A DNA stretch of 64,000 nucleotides. Source: Symsagittifera roscoffensis (taxonomy: Eukaryota; Xenacoelomorpha; Acoela; Convolutidae). Positions 45,800 through 55,687 of this stretch are shown piece after piece. The notes under the pieces are model-generated. The model was given only the letters and a program-made list of their open reading frames with translations. It was not told where the DNA came from and made no database searches. The stretch spans positions 15,567,840 through 15,631,839 of the forward strand of contig NC_087070.1 of NCBI RefSeq assembly GCF_963678635.1, written 5' to 3'. Positions within the stretch are counted from its first letter, which is position 1. Every line of letters starts with the position of its first letter. Position numbers and translations under genes: made by a program.

Positions 45800-46756
45800 G
45801 TGGATGAAGCAGGAAAGAAGACGACAGAGTCAACTCCAATGCCTAATGCGGAAGAACCTAACCCGAATCCCATAGAGTTCTCACCGATAGACAACGCGGA
45901 AGACACAACAGGCAACACGCAAGAAACAGTGAAGGATGAGTCTCAAAAAAGAACGTCTTTTACTGAAAGATTAGCAATGATGGTCGGAATGAGATCGAAG
46001 GGCGCAGCAGTGGAGGAGACGAAAGTTGAGAAAAGCAAAACATTCGGAACAGTATCCACGAGAACGACAGAGACCGATCAGAACGAGGGTCAGAGAAAAT
46101 CGGGACCAGCGACCAACTACAGGACAACAACGGATCATGGAACGACAACTCTTGAGTTAAGCGACTTGATGGCGAAACTAGATCAGATAGATGAGAAACT
46201 GAAGCACAGCGAAGAGGATAGAAATGTGATAAAGAAGGAAATGAGACACAACAAACATGAGTACTTGGACAACTATTTCCATCTAGCGAGAGCGACGGAG
46301 GAAAAGCTTCAGAAGATGTCTGACAAAGTAGAAACAACTGATGAAGAGCGAGAGAAGAACATCAGAAAGGACATACAGGAAATGAAGCAGCGATATGACG
46401 CAGTGAATTGCCAGTTAGGGAGCTTGGAAACGAGAATAGATACGATGAGTAGGGAACAGGCTGAGAGCTCAAGTGCAATACAGACAAAGCTAGACGCTAT
46501 TCTTAGGAATTCAACACAACAAGACAGGCCAGCTGCAGAGAGGACACAAGGTAATAGAGTGGACTTCGTGGAGCCTCAAAGGAACAAACGACAGTCAACA
46601 CCGTTACCAGCAACCCGGGAGGCCGCGATTACGGCACCGGTGGGGGCCAGGGCCATTATAAAGAATGGAACAGTGAACACAACCAGTGGTCCAGGGGACT
46701 CCACGACTCACAACAACGTGGGACCGGATGCCATGACTTGGGCAAGCACCTGGTAA
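45800..46756 (+). CDS. gag: Gag N-terminal part: disordered plus coiled coil
   Basis: This 318-codon frame (first ATG 45,839) starts acidic and Pro/Asn-rich, then FTERLAMMVGM, a Thr-rich stretch, and from about residue 115 a long charged helix (LSDLMAKLDQIDEKLKHSEE, KNIRKDIQEMKQRY, LETRIDTMSREQ) that looks like a coiled coil. It ends with TAA directly followed by ATGATG of the capsid ORF in the same frame. That could be read-through, reinitiation or a mutation. The coiled coil may drive Gag assembly (inference). Confidence 0.7.
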   Translation: MDEAGKKTTESTPMPNAEEPNPNPIEFSPIDNAEDTTGNTQETVKDESQKRTSFTERLAMMVGMRSKGAAVEETKVEKSKTFGTVSTRTTETDQNEGQRKSGPATNYRTTTDHGTTTLELSDLMAKLDQIDEKLKHSEEDRNVIKKEMRHNKHEYLDNYFHLARATEEKLQKMSDKVETTDEEREKNIRKDIQEMKQRYDAVNCQLGSLETRIDTMSREQAESSSAIQTKLDAILRNSTQQDRPAAERTQGNRVDFVEPQRNKRQSTPLPATREAAITAPVGARAIIKNGTVNTTSGPGDSTTHNNVGPDAMTWASTW

Positions 46757-48244
46757 ATGATGAACAGGACGCTAGAAGCCTTCGCCACGAGGAACACCGA
46801 CTCGAGTGACAGAGGAGGCAACAAATCCAGGAAAACCTTCAAGAAACCGAAGGAGTTCAGAGATGATTCAGATGGATGCATTGACACTTGGGTAGAAGTC
46901 ATGAGGCTGCACTTAGAACAAGACAACTTGAACGATGAGAGGCAGGCATGCACAGCGATACTGAGCAATCTGGAAGGAACGGCATTGAAATGCGTGGTTG
47001 CGAAGAAAGAAGAGGAACGCGACACAGCGGACAAAATCTTTGAAATATTGTTAAACAGATTCGGCTCAGGCATGAAGGGTCATCAAGCAATGATGCGATT
47101 TGAAAAGAGGAGACAAAGGGACGATGAATCGATAGACAGGTTCCTAGACGATCTTGAGAGCTTGAGAAGAAGGAGTGACCCGGAAGAATCTACCAATCGA
47201 AGGAACTTCAGCATCGCCTCAAAGTTCATTGATGGGGTAAAGAGTGATGACTTGAGAACGATGTTAGCAACGTACTATACATTGCCGAAAGACAGTGCAC
47301 CAACTCCAGAAGAGATAAGGCTGAAGTCAAGAGAGTACATGCTGATGAAACCCAAGAAATACTCGTACTCAGACAACAGGAACACACAAGGGGGAAGTCA
47401 GCCACAGAGGTCGTCATGGTACAAGCCCAGAGATGACATGGACAAACGCAGGTCATGTGCTAACTGCGGGTCGGCGGATCATCATGTGGCGGATTGCACG
47501 ACATACAAACAGGGCATGAAGAGTTTGGGATATGCACCCGATGAAGAAGATATGAGCCAGATGGAAGAACACGAGTTCTATAGTTGCTTGATCATCAAAA
47601 TAGGTGCAAGATGCTTCTTCTGCAACCAAGAGGGGCACTTCAGGATGGACTGTCCGTTGTTTTGGGAAGCGGTCAAGAATCAGAGTCATCCAAAACACAA
47701 GTTGGCGCTAGCAGCGGTACAGAACCAGAGAAACAGACAAGGTGAATTTGAGACGAAAAATCTAGAAAGACCAAGTGCGGAGCTACCAACGAAAACAGTG
47801 AAAGCTGTAACACAATGTAATAGCGCAGTAGAAGCCACGGCGAAGAACGACCTAGCAATTGATTATGAGAAGGCGGCAGCGGAGGCCATCAACAAAGTGA
47901 AACAAGACCTGGCAGCGAAAAAAATAGAACAACGGTTGAAGCAAGAGATCCAGAGACAGAGAATGAACGAAGCATTAAGTTGCTCACAGACAATACCAGA
48001 AGCTGCTGAGAGGTCGACAAAAAATGGAAACTGCAACACTGTAAAAATGGTTACAGGAAAGCCATATGACATAACAAAGATTGGGGCAAGAATAATGTCA
48101 ATAATCACTGTGGGCGGCCACGAAGTAACGAGAAACTTAAGCGAAGCAAGTGACCAGACAATAATGCACATTGATGTGTACGCAGATTACTTGAGTTGTA
48201 TAAGCCCACAAACGACTTCTAGAGCGTTGAGAGCACTACTCTGA
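46757..48244 (+). CDS. gag: Gag: capsid and nucleocapsid with two zinc knuckles
   Basis: The 495-residue ORF has a retrotransposon capsid region (DTWVEVMRLHL, AILSNLEGTAL, DKIFEILLNRFG, MMRFEKRRQRDDESIDRFLDDLESL, ASKFIDGV) at about residues 40-165. Two CCHC knuckles follow: CANCGSADHHVADC at 234-247 and CFFCNQEGHFRMDC at 286-299, both C-x2-C-x4-H-x4-C. A charged helical tail (KAAAEAINKVKQDL, KKIEQRLKQEIQ) completes it. Family role: packaging of element RNA in virus-like particles. The stop TGA at 48,242 is in frame with the protease. Confidence 0.9.
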   Translation: MMNRTLEAFATRNTDSSDRGGNKSRKTFKKPKEFRDDSDGCIDTWVEVMRLHLEQDNLNDERQACTAILSNLEGTALKCVVAKKEEERDTADKIFEILLNRFGSGMKGHQAMMRFEKRRQRDDESIDRFLDDLESLRRRSDPEESTNRRNFSIASKFIDGVKSDDLRTMLATYYTLPKDSAPTPEEIRLKSREYMLMKPKKYSYSDNRNTQGGSQPQRSSWYKPRDDMDKRRSCANCGSADHHVADCTTYKQGMKSLGYAPDEEDMSQMEEHEFYSCLIIKIGARCFFCNQEGHFRMDCPLFWEAVKNQSHPKHKLALAAVQNQRNRQGEFETKNLERPSAELPTKTVKAVTQCNSAVEATAKNDLAIDYEKAAAEAINKVKQDLAAKKIEQRLKQEIQRQRMNEALSCSQTIPEAAERSTKNGNCNTVKMVTGKPYDITKIGARIMSIITVGGHEVTRNLSEASDQTIMHIDVYADYLSCISPQTTSRALRALL

Positions 48245-49300
48245 TGTGATGAAGACCTAATTGGGCAAATCTACGTGGGAAGAGAAGAGTTGAAAGTGAG
48301 ATCGATCGGACACTGCGCCATGCTTGAAGAAGATGCGATGCACATCGGGACAGAGGCAGATGTGACAAGACACGTGTTGGACATAAGTGGCAAAAAGACT
48401 CAGTTACGTGGGTTACTCGATACGGGAGCAGTCTTGAGTGTCATACCAATGGAAACTTGGGAACAAATGGGCTTCAACAAAGATGATTTGATAGATTCGA
48501 GAATACGGTTGTCAGCTGCAAACAAAGGGGCCCTGCGGGTGTTGGGCAGAACGCCGATAATAGCCCTCAATCTGGGGTAACGTAACCTGTGGATGAGCTT
48601 TCTTGTGGTAGAAAACCTAGATGAGTCTGAACAATTTATTTTAGGCAGAGACTTCATCAGGAACTTTGATGTAGCGATTGATCTAAACAACGCAATGTTC
48701 AGGATACGGAACCCGGATAGGAGGTACGCAATCAAACCGGTAAATTTAATAACGGCAAATGAAACCAAAGCACCGGTATTCTTGAGTAGGAGGGTGAGAC
48801 TAAAGGCGAACGAGGCGGCGATTGTAAGCTTACGAATGAAAAATTACAATGAACTTAGTGAAAACAAGCAGGTATGTGTAGTCCCAAATCCAAATAGTCA
48901 AAGTGCTGCTGTTTTAGGAAGATCCTTCTCGATTACGAAGAGCGGCCTCTGCGTGAGTGTCTTGTTGAATACCCTTGACATGCCAATCACGATACAGAGG
49001 GGGAGGAAACTGGGATATGCTTTACCTGTTAAAACTCGATATGAAATGACTGAAAACCATAAACAAAATGAAGTTGTTGATTGTCCCAATCATAGGGACA
49101 AAATTTGTATCTTGAGACGATTGAATAAAATAAAAGATTCATCAGGTCTTGTGAAGTCACTTAAGTCAGAGACGGACGATGGACTATCGAGCTGTTCGAA
49201 TTTCCCGGAACGGCCCACATTAGACGAAATACAGGGTGATAAACCGGTTCTACCGGATATTGAACACTTAAGAGGCAAGTTCACGGACGAACAGCTCTAA
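48245..49300 (+). pseudogene. pol: Retropepsin-type protease and pre-RT linker, with in-frame stops
   Basis: In the same frame as gag. The catalytic LLDTGAVLSVIP lies near 48,412-48,447 and the conserved ILGRDFIRNFDVAID lies near 48,640-48,685. A TAA at 48,578-48,580 falls between these two parts of one domain; the decayed relative has a sense codon at the aligned place, so this looks like a lesion. The linker LNTLDMPITIQRGRKLGYAL and PERPTLDEIQ precede the stop TAA at 49,298. Family role: cleaves the Gag-Pol polyprotein. Confidence 0.8.
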
Positions 49301-52300
49301 GCCATCAAGGACGTACTAGAACGGAACGAAGAAGTTTTTTCAAGACATAAGGCAGACATCGGGTGTTGTAATTTTTTTGAGCACGAAATAGAACTTGAGG
49401 AAAACGCAATACCGCACAGGGAGGGGGCGAGGCGCATGACCCCACACAAATTGGATGCGTGTAGAAAGGAGATTGAAACGCTACTAGAGTATGACATGAT
49501 AGAACCATCCAAATCACCGTGGGCGTGTGGAGTAGTGATGGCCAAAAAGAAAGGCCACCAGTTGAGGTTTTGTTGTGACTTTCGATACCTGAACTCCGTC
49601 ACGGTGAAGGATGCCTATCCCATACCTAGGATTGATGAGAGCCTCTCGAAGTTAGGTGATGCAAAATTTTTTACGACTCTTGATTTAGGCTCGGCTTTTT
49701 GGCAGGTACCACTCAGGAAGCAGGACAGGGACAAGACAGGGTTTGCCTGCGAGTTGGGTCTGTTTCAATGGAAACGGATGCCGTTTGGACTTTGCAATGC
49801 CACAGCCACGTTTCAGCGGTTGATGGCACACGCGCTGATAGGCGTGACGAAGAAGTATGGCAATCTGGTAATGTGCTATGTGGATGACGTGGTAATGGCG
49901 ACACCCACACTAGAGGACCACACTGAGAGACTTGACGAAGTATTTGCGTGTATGAAGAGGTCGGGGCTGAAGTGCAAACCATCAAAGTGTGAGATACTCA
50001 AAGACTCGATAAAATACTTGGGCAGGATGGTGGAAAAAGACGGAATCAGACCAGATCCAGACGCAGTGGAAGCAGTTCTAACTTGGAAATCGCCGAAAAC
50101 GGAACACCAATTGATGAGCTTTCTGGGTTTTGCAAATTACTATAAGGAATTCGTCAAAGGCTACGCAGACAAGGTCTATCCGATGCAACAGTTAATGAGG
50201 CACAAGGGCAAGAAGTTCACGTGGAATAACGCAGCAGAAGAGTCATTCGAGAGAATAAAGAAAGAGTTGTGCGAGGCACCAGTACTAGGGATGCCAAAAG
50301 AGAAGGGGATGTACGTACTGAATACGGACGCGTCGGTAGTAGCGATATCTGGAATTCGCCACCAAGAACAAGAGTGGAACGGGAAGACAGTCTTGAGACC
50401 GATAGCATACGGGAGCAAAGTCCTAAGTGACACGGAAATGAAGTACGGAGCACCGAAAGCAGAGATGTTCGCGGTGGTTACCTTTGTCGAGAAATATAGG
50501 GCAAACCTAGGCAGTGAGCCATTCAAGTTGCGAGTCGACAACAGGGCACTAAGCTGGCTGAAGACGTACTCAATGGACCAAAGTTACATTGGGAGGTGGA
50601 TAGTTCGCCTGGACGGATACAACATGATAATTGAGCATAGAACACGAGACAAACATCAAAATGCTGACAGCTTGAGCAAGAAGACGGAGTTCTACGAGAG
50701 ACAAGAACAGAGGGAGGCAGATAGACCTGAGATCAAAGATGGCTTCTCCTTCATGGACAAGGAAACGTATGACAGTATTCCTCTCACGAGATGGTTGGAA
50801 AAATCAGGCAAACCAATAGAAGATCACCCCGAGTTACCAAAGGAAACTACAAAAAAAACAATCCTGAGAAAGAACCGAGGGATGCCGATAGGAACAATGC
50901 TCAAGTCAAAGATCGTGAGGGAGACGCTCAAAGCAAAATGCTACGATCTCAACCAGGTAGAGACGGGGGAAGCACAAATAGACGAAGACTTAAAGGGGTT
51001 ACTCGAGAGACTAGCAGATGATAGGCCCGTGATTCAAGAAAACGGTAAAGAGGAACCTGAGATCACAATACTGCGAAAGAGCGGGACAGCCAGTGATAGA
51101 AATACCTCGAAAGTGACTAACCTTGATGGGAAGGAAGTGGTGCAGTCACTGGTTGAAAAGATCCCAGCTGAATTACTTGAACAGACTAGAGTCAGGAGAA
51201 AGAGAGTGGAATTCAAGGAAGAAGCTGAATACCTGGGACCAGGTCAAGAGTCCGGGGAGTGGTCCACGTCCACAGAAGACGAAAACACAGAAGAAGAAAA
51301 CACAGAAGAAGAAAACACTGAAGGAGAAAATTTGTCCGGGGAGTGTGAAATGTGGGATGAGGACTCGGAAGCGAGCAGTGACGATCAAGATAGTCTCTGC
51401 ATGATACTAGCAGAGGAAAAGATTAGACACCACGACAGAGAACTACAAACAGATCCGTCCTCAGGAACCTTCAACATGGACGTGCAGGAGATACGAGGTG
51501 GTGAAGAACTTGAAAGGATTGCAGTTTCGAGGAAGCCATTCAGGGAGCTATCATGCAATTCAAATGTGAGAACAAATCTGGTGCCGGAAGACGACATGAA
51601 GGTGGTAAGGAGGATAGTGTGCGTGAAGCTGAATGACGACGTCCACAACCCTGGGGAGATGAATGGGCAGATCATGGCGCTGAAGGAACATGTCAAAGCG
51701 AGATATAGGCTGTCGGACCTGATAAGAGCCCAGAAGAATGACAAAATGACAAGCAATCTCTCCAAATGGATCCGAACGGGGTCCAAGGAGAAAGGGGAGC
51801 TTGAAGAAGACAGCTACAAGATCCTGAGCCAGTTCTATAAAGAGAGGAAAGAGTTACTCTATCACACGGCTGATGGGGTTGTAGCATGCAAGAGAAAAGA
51901 AGAAGACAAGATACTACACAAGCACAACCTAATCATACTGCCACAATTATATCAGACAGAGGTGCTGTTCAGATCACATGATCAAATGGGGCACCAGGGG
52001 ATAGACAAAGTGCAACAAAGAATACTTCACAGGTTCGATTGGCCGGGATTGAGGAAAGCCTGTGAGAGGTGGGTGAATGCATGCCTGGCATGCTTGCAAG
52101 TGAAAGATCCAAGGAAGATGAAATTCCCACTCAAGTCGGTGGAAAGCTCGGAATTTAATGAAGTGGTGCAGATAGACCATCAGAAGATCTGTATGACGGA
52201 GTCGGGGTATAACCAGATACTGGTTATAATTGATCACTTCACAAAACTGGTAGAAGCGGTGCCGAGTCAAACAGCTTCAGCAGAGGAGACTTGTGACCAC

Positions 52301-53317
52301 TTGATAACCCATTGGATATCAAGGTATGTTTGTCCAATGACTTTTCAGTCAGACAACGGCAAAGCCTTTGTGGGCGACTTGACTAAGGAGTTAATGAAGA
52401 GGTCACACATAGCTCAAGCACACTCGACGACTTACCATCCTCAGACCAACGGGCTGGTAGAAAGACGGAATAGAACGTTGGTGAACATGCTGAGGGTATA
52501 CTGCTCTAGATACATGACGGACTGGAATAAGTATCTGCCTCAAGTCGTAGGGGCATACAAAAGTACTCAACACTCAACGACGGGAATCAGTCCATTCATG
52601 ATGTTGACAGGCAAAGAGAGAGCGATTCCCCTGACGTTCTTTTACCCGGAGTATGAAGGAAAGAGGACGTCGCCTCAAGCTTACGTGAAAGAGGCGATCA
52701 GGAGACAGCAGGAAATAAACGAGCTATGCAGGAGGAACACTGCGCAGGCACAAATGAGACAGCGCAAGAAATATGATGAAAAAATATTACAGGCGAAGCC
52801 ATATGAAGTGGGCCAGTATGTGTGGGTTTTCCAGAATGTGATACCGCCCAAGGGGACGAAGAAACTACTCAAGAAATGGAGACGACCATTCATGATAACT
52901 AAAGTACATCAACAAGGACGGTTCTGCCGCTTGAGTACTGGGCGAGCAGCACATTATGAGAACCTGAAGCCTCATGTCCCATCCCCAGAGGACTGGTGTA
53001 TACCAAAGGACATGGAGGGACTAGAGTACCTACTGGTGGAACCAGCATGTGAAGTGAATGAAAAAGGCACCAGAGATAAGAATGATGGCAATGAGAACTT
53101 GAGTCTGGATGACAATGAAAAAATAGACGCGGACTCTGAAGCGGAATCTTTTGTGGAAGAAGATTGGAACGATCCGGAGCAAGGTGAGGTGCCGAAGTGG
53201 ACAGAACCAGACTTGTCAATACCAGCGGGGACAAGGAGTGGCAATCGCAAACGCACAGGCATGAGGTACAACAGGTACGGGGACGATTTCCCTCATCGAC
53301 AAGATACAGCCCGATAA
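49301..53317 (+). CDS. pol: Pol: reverse transcriptase, RNase H, integrase
   Basis: The frame is open from 49,301 (first ATG 49,436; numbering from there). RT: FCCDFRYLN, TTLDLGSAFWQVPL, FGLCNATATFQRLM, YVDD at about 148, YLGRMV, FLGFANYY. RNase H: NTDASVV at about 296, PIAYGSKVLS, RVDNRALSWL, HQNADSLSK. A long acidic linker has ENTEEENTEEENTEGEN. Integrase: HHCC-like zinc region (HDQMGHQG, CLACLQV) from about 847, then Asp914, Asp973 (FQSDNGKAF) and Glu1009 (VERRNRT), a correct D,D-35-E, then a GPY/F-like end (YVWVF, LKKWRRPF). All catalytic residues are present. Homology before 49,436 shows normal translation comes from the upstream frame. Confidence 0.95.
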   Translation, partial: AIKDVLERNEEVFSRHKADIGCCNFFEHEIELEENAIPHREGARRMTPHKLDACRKEIETLLEYDMIEPSKSPWACGVVMAKKKGHQLRFCCDFRYLNSVTVKDAYPIPRIDESLSKLGDAKFFTTLDLGSAFWQVPLRKQDRDKTGFACELGLFQWKRMPFGLCNATATFQRLMAHALIGVTKKYGNLVMCYVDDVVMATPTLEDHTERLDEVFACMKRSGLKCKPSKCEILKDSIKYLGRMVEKDGIRPDPDAVEAVLTWKSPKTEHQLMSFLGFANYYKEFVKGYADKVYPMQQLMRHKGKKFTWNNAAEESFERIKKELCEAPVLGMPKEKGMYVLNTDASVVAISGIRHQEQEWNGKTVLRPIAYGSKVLSDTEMKYGAPKAEMFAVVTFVEKYRANLGSEPFKLRVDNRALSWLKTYSMDQSYIGRWIVRLDGYNMIIEHRTRDKHQNADSLSKKTEFYERQEQREADRPEIKDGFSFMDKETYDSIPLTRWLEKSGKPIEDHPELPKETTKKTILRKNRGMPIGTMLKSKIVRETLKAKCYDLNQVETGEAQIDEDLKGLLERLADDRPVIQENGKEEPEITILRKSGTASDRNTSKVTNLDGKEVVQSLVEKIPAELLEQTRVRRKRVEFKEEAEYLGPGQESGEWSTSTEDENTEEENTEEENTEGENLSGECEMWDEDSEASSDDQDSLCMILAEEKIRHHDRELQTDPSSGTFNMDVQEIRGGEELERIAVSRKPFRELSCNSNVRTNLVPEDDMKVVRRIVCVKLNDDVHNPGEMNGQIMALKEHVKARYRLSDLIRAQKNDKMTSNLSKWIRTGSKEKGELEEDSYKILSQFYKERKELLYHTADGVVACKRKEEDKILHKHNLIILPQLYQTEVLFRSHDQMGHQGIDKVQQRILHRFDWPGLRKACERWVNACLACLQVKDPRKMKFPLKSVESSEFNEVVQIDHQKICMTESGYNQILVIIDHFTKLVEAVPSQTASAEETCDHLITHWISRYVCPMTFQSDNGKAFVGDLTKELMKRSHIAQAHSTTYHPQTNGLVERRNRTLVNMLRVYCSRYMTDWNKYLPQVVGAYKSTQHSTTGISPFMMLTGKERAIPLTFFYPEYEGKRTSPQAYVKEAIRRQQEINELCRRNTAQAQMRQRKKYDEKILQAKPYEVGQYVWVFQNVIPPKGTKKLLKKWRRPFMITKVHQQGRFCRLSTGRAAHYENLKPHVPSPEDWCIPKDMEGLEYLLVEPACEVNEKGTRDKNDGNENLSLDDNEKIDADSEAESFVEEDWNDPEQGEVPKWTEPDLSIPAGTRSGNRKRTGMRYNRYGDDFPHRQDTAR

Positions 53318-53339
53318 CCTAAGCAAAGAACTAATAAGT

Positions 53340-53798
53340 GTGGGCGAGCTGGCGGCAGACGGTGAATGGCAGATCATCGATGATAATGAACACTACCCAC
53401 AGGAAGACTACTCGACACCGGAACAGGAGACGGATTTAGAACAGAGCGAGATAGAGAGGAGGGAGAATACGAACCTGAGGATATTAGAATGGATGCGCGA
53501 TGTCAAGAACGGAAGCGAGGAAGGACAGAGCATACAGCAAGTTGACATATCAGCGGGGAAGTACATGAAAACGGAGGATCCTCTTTTTGGCTGGACGGCA
53601 ACAGACAGCCCGCTCGACATTCCGCCGGATAATTCGGACGTCGATAAATATTTTTGTCCGGGGAGTGGGGGTAGGACTTACCCACACCAAAAATTTGATG
53701 ATAAAGAAACTCAGAGAAGTGAGAGAAAAGTGCGGACTGGAAATGGAAGGGGAGGAGGCCGAGCCTACCATAGGACGGAATTTCAAAACGAAATTTGA
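53340..53798 (+). CDS. Acidic accessory ORF 1 after pol
   Basis: The frame is open from within the pol end (about 53,283) and overlaps pol in another frame; the first in-frame ATG is at 53,493. The product is acidic (NEHYPQEDYSTPEQETDLEQ) and unrecognised. It overlaps the start of the macro-domain ORF by about 100 bases, so a frameshift joining these ORFs is possible. Confidence 0.5.
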   Translation: MGELAADGEWQIIDDNEHYPQEDYSTPEQETDLEQSEIERRENTNLRILEWMRDVKNGSEEGQSIQQVDISAGKYMKTEDPLFGWTATDSPLDIPPDNSDVDKYFCPGSGGRTYPHQKFDDKETQRSERKVRTGNGRGGGRAYHRTEFQNEI

Positions 53799-54270
53799 AA
53801 TACCAAACGAATACTCAGAAAATATCCTGATAACGGATAGTGACTTCATTCTGTCAGACAGGACTAGCGCAATCTGTATCACGGCAGATATGAGTTTCAA
53901 ATCAAGACTGGAAGCTGACTTCAAGAGAGAGTACCAGAACGTGGAGTTTCTGTTTAGACAGAGACCGGGACTGGGAGGAATGGCCGCGCTTCCACCATCA
54001 GTAGCACAAGTCCCGGGCACATACCTGTGCTTCCTAGTGACGAGGGTCAATGACAGGAACACGATCGATCCTGAACACGTGATGTTGGCACTAACGAGAC
54101 TACGAGACTTCATGATTGAAAGAGGGATAACGGAGGTCTCAATGCCGGTGTATGACCCAAACAGGGGGAAGTTGAGCCCAAGGGAATTGTACGCTATCCT
54201 ACACGTGGTCTTCGCAGAAACTGAGATAATGGTGCATCTTCACAAGAAATACTACTTGAGCATCGCCTGA
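53698..54270 (+). CDS. Macro-domain protein (TARG1/OARD1-like)
   Basis: From ATG 53,698 a 190-residue protein. Residues 42-180 follow the macro fold as in TARG1/OARD1: ILITDSDFILSDRTSAICIT (strand and ADP-ribose loop), then an ADFKREYQNVEFL helix, GGMAAL, TYLCFLVTRVNDRNTI, MLALTRLRDFMIERGITEVSMP, and a C-terminal EIMVHL strand. The usual PxxGCGxDxxxW loop is replaced by VYDPNRGKLSP, so hydrolase activity on ADP-ribosyl esters is doubtful; binding could remain. Macro domains in RNA viruses counter host ADP-ribosylation; a like role here is inference. The decayed relative lacks this ORF. Confidence 0.75.
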   Translation: MIKKLREVREKCGLEMEGEEAEPTIGRNFKTKFEIPNEYSENILITDSDFILSDRTSAICITADMSFKSRLEADFKREYQNVEFLFRQRPGLGGMAALPPSVAQVPGTYLCFLVTRVNDRNTIDPEHVMLALTRLRDFMIERGITEVSMPVYDPNRGKLSPRELYAILHVVFAETEIMVHLHKKYYLSIA

Positions 54271-54733
54271 GTCGGGTACGCGGGGGTCTCGAGTTGGGCA
54301 TGAGGGAAGAATCTCGAGTTAGGTGTGGGGGTACAAAACAGGTAAAGAATCTTAGAGGTGATTGGCATGACAATTAACATTTTAAATGATTGATGGTGCT
54401 AAAACATAAAATGAATCTGCATGTTCTTAGAAGATTTCCAATTGAACTATTTTAGTAAGAAGGAAAGGAAAGGGTTTTAAATATAGTAGTAAAGGGGGGT
54501 TTTTAGGTTAGAAACACAGCCTGTTAGTCTAAAAATGGGGTGTTATTTTCAGATTGATTTGGTAAAGTCAAATTGACTACTCAACTGTATTCAATTGAAG
54601 AAAGAGAACACAAGTTGAACGACATCTCAAGAAGTAAACTCAAGTTGCTCAGGTAAACTCAAGTTGCTAATACTCAAGTTGCTCAGGTAAAACTCAAGTT
54701 GCTAATACTCAAGATCATTTGGAAATTACGGAA
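54271..54733. other. Non-coding gap within the accessory block
   Basis: About 460 bases without an ORF. It contains AT-rich sequence, a run of G at about 54,496 and a short repeat cluster at its right end. It is the only sizeable gap among the accessory ORFs and may hold an internal promoter or splice acceptor; none is proven. Confidence 0.5.
54635..54714 (+). repeat. Short tandem repeat, ACTCAAGTTGCT(CAGGTAA/AAT)
   Basis: ACTCAAGTTGCT occurs four times in 80 bases, alternately followed by CAGGTAA and AAT, directly before the next ORF. Confidence 0.8.
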
Positions 54734-55687
54734 ATGGCAGATCGATTCTGGAAGTCCATGCCATCGGCTTTGAAAAAACCCACACTTGACGAATTGTACA
54801 GACGTCTAAGGGACCTGGATTATACTCAAGTGGATGAGAGAATGGCAGTGATGTTGAATGCCATCCTCCAGTTGGAGGATGAGGGCGAGTGCCGAGAGTC
54901 TGCGACAGAAGCAGTTTTGATGGTGGGCTACACCACCGATGGAATATCTAATCAAGAGCAAACCAGGTGGCTGTCTTGGAACGTGGATGGAGCAATAAGG
55001 GGGTTCGATTTGGCATGGAACCCTGGCTTGAGCAAAAATACTGAGTATGGTGCAGGGGAATTCCCACTGCCGGTCAGACCATCAATCAGATCCACGGGCC
55101 AGAGCACGAGCAAGACACCATTGATGTCTCGAGCACAGCAGACGGGGGAAGCGTATCCGGACGTCAGTATCATGAAGAGAGAGCTTGAGAGGACTCAGTG
55201 GGAGAAGAACAAGGCGAACCTTGACCTGGATCAAGCGGTGCTCGAGAGAGATCAGGCAAAAGTTGAGAGGGATCAAGCGCGGAGGGAACTGGACATGATG
55301 AGAGCTGAACAGCTACAGGCAGAAAGGGTGCGAGAGAATGCCGCTAATTGCGAGTAGCTGAAGTCAGAGCTTGAAAGGATCCAGCAACGACAACGCGAGC
55401 TCGACATGCAGAAAGGGGCTAGGCCCAAAGAGCGGGTGGTGACCGGCTCAAGACCAGAGTCACGTATGGAGGTGGATGAAGCTCCTAGGTCGAAGGGACG
55501 ATTCAACCTCGATCGTGCTGCTCAAGAACATATGAACGAAGGGTTGGAGGTGTGGATACCGTCTGAATCAGCGTCCTCCCTGCGTGGTCTGGAGACACAA
55601 GTAATACGCCCGTTGATGGACGTCGCGCTGCCTGGATATACGCCGAGTTCGACCCCGGGTAGTAGTCAGGTGAGTGGTAGCTCGTGA
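54734..55687 (+). CDS. Coiled-coil accessory ORF 2, in-frame TAG
   Basis: ATG 54,734 starts MADRFWKSMPSALKKPT; the first 140 residues are globular-looking (LDELYRRLRDLDY, VDGAIRGFDLAWNPG) and unrecognised. From about residue 145, heptad-like runs (DLDQAVLERDQAKVERDQAR, ELDMMRAEQLQAERV) form a clear coiled coil that continues past the TAG at 55,355-55,357 (LKSELERIQQRQRELDMQ). The same frame goes on past TGA 55,685 into the next ORF. The coiled coil crossing the TAG suggests the stop is secondary or read through. Confidence 0.65.

Noticed and set aside
48242-48244. TGA as a selenocysteine codon or reassigned genetic code
   Set aside because: All three stop codons occur in frame and host genes use normal stops; no stem-loop support. 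Lesion or read-through is simpler.
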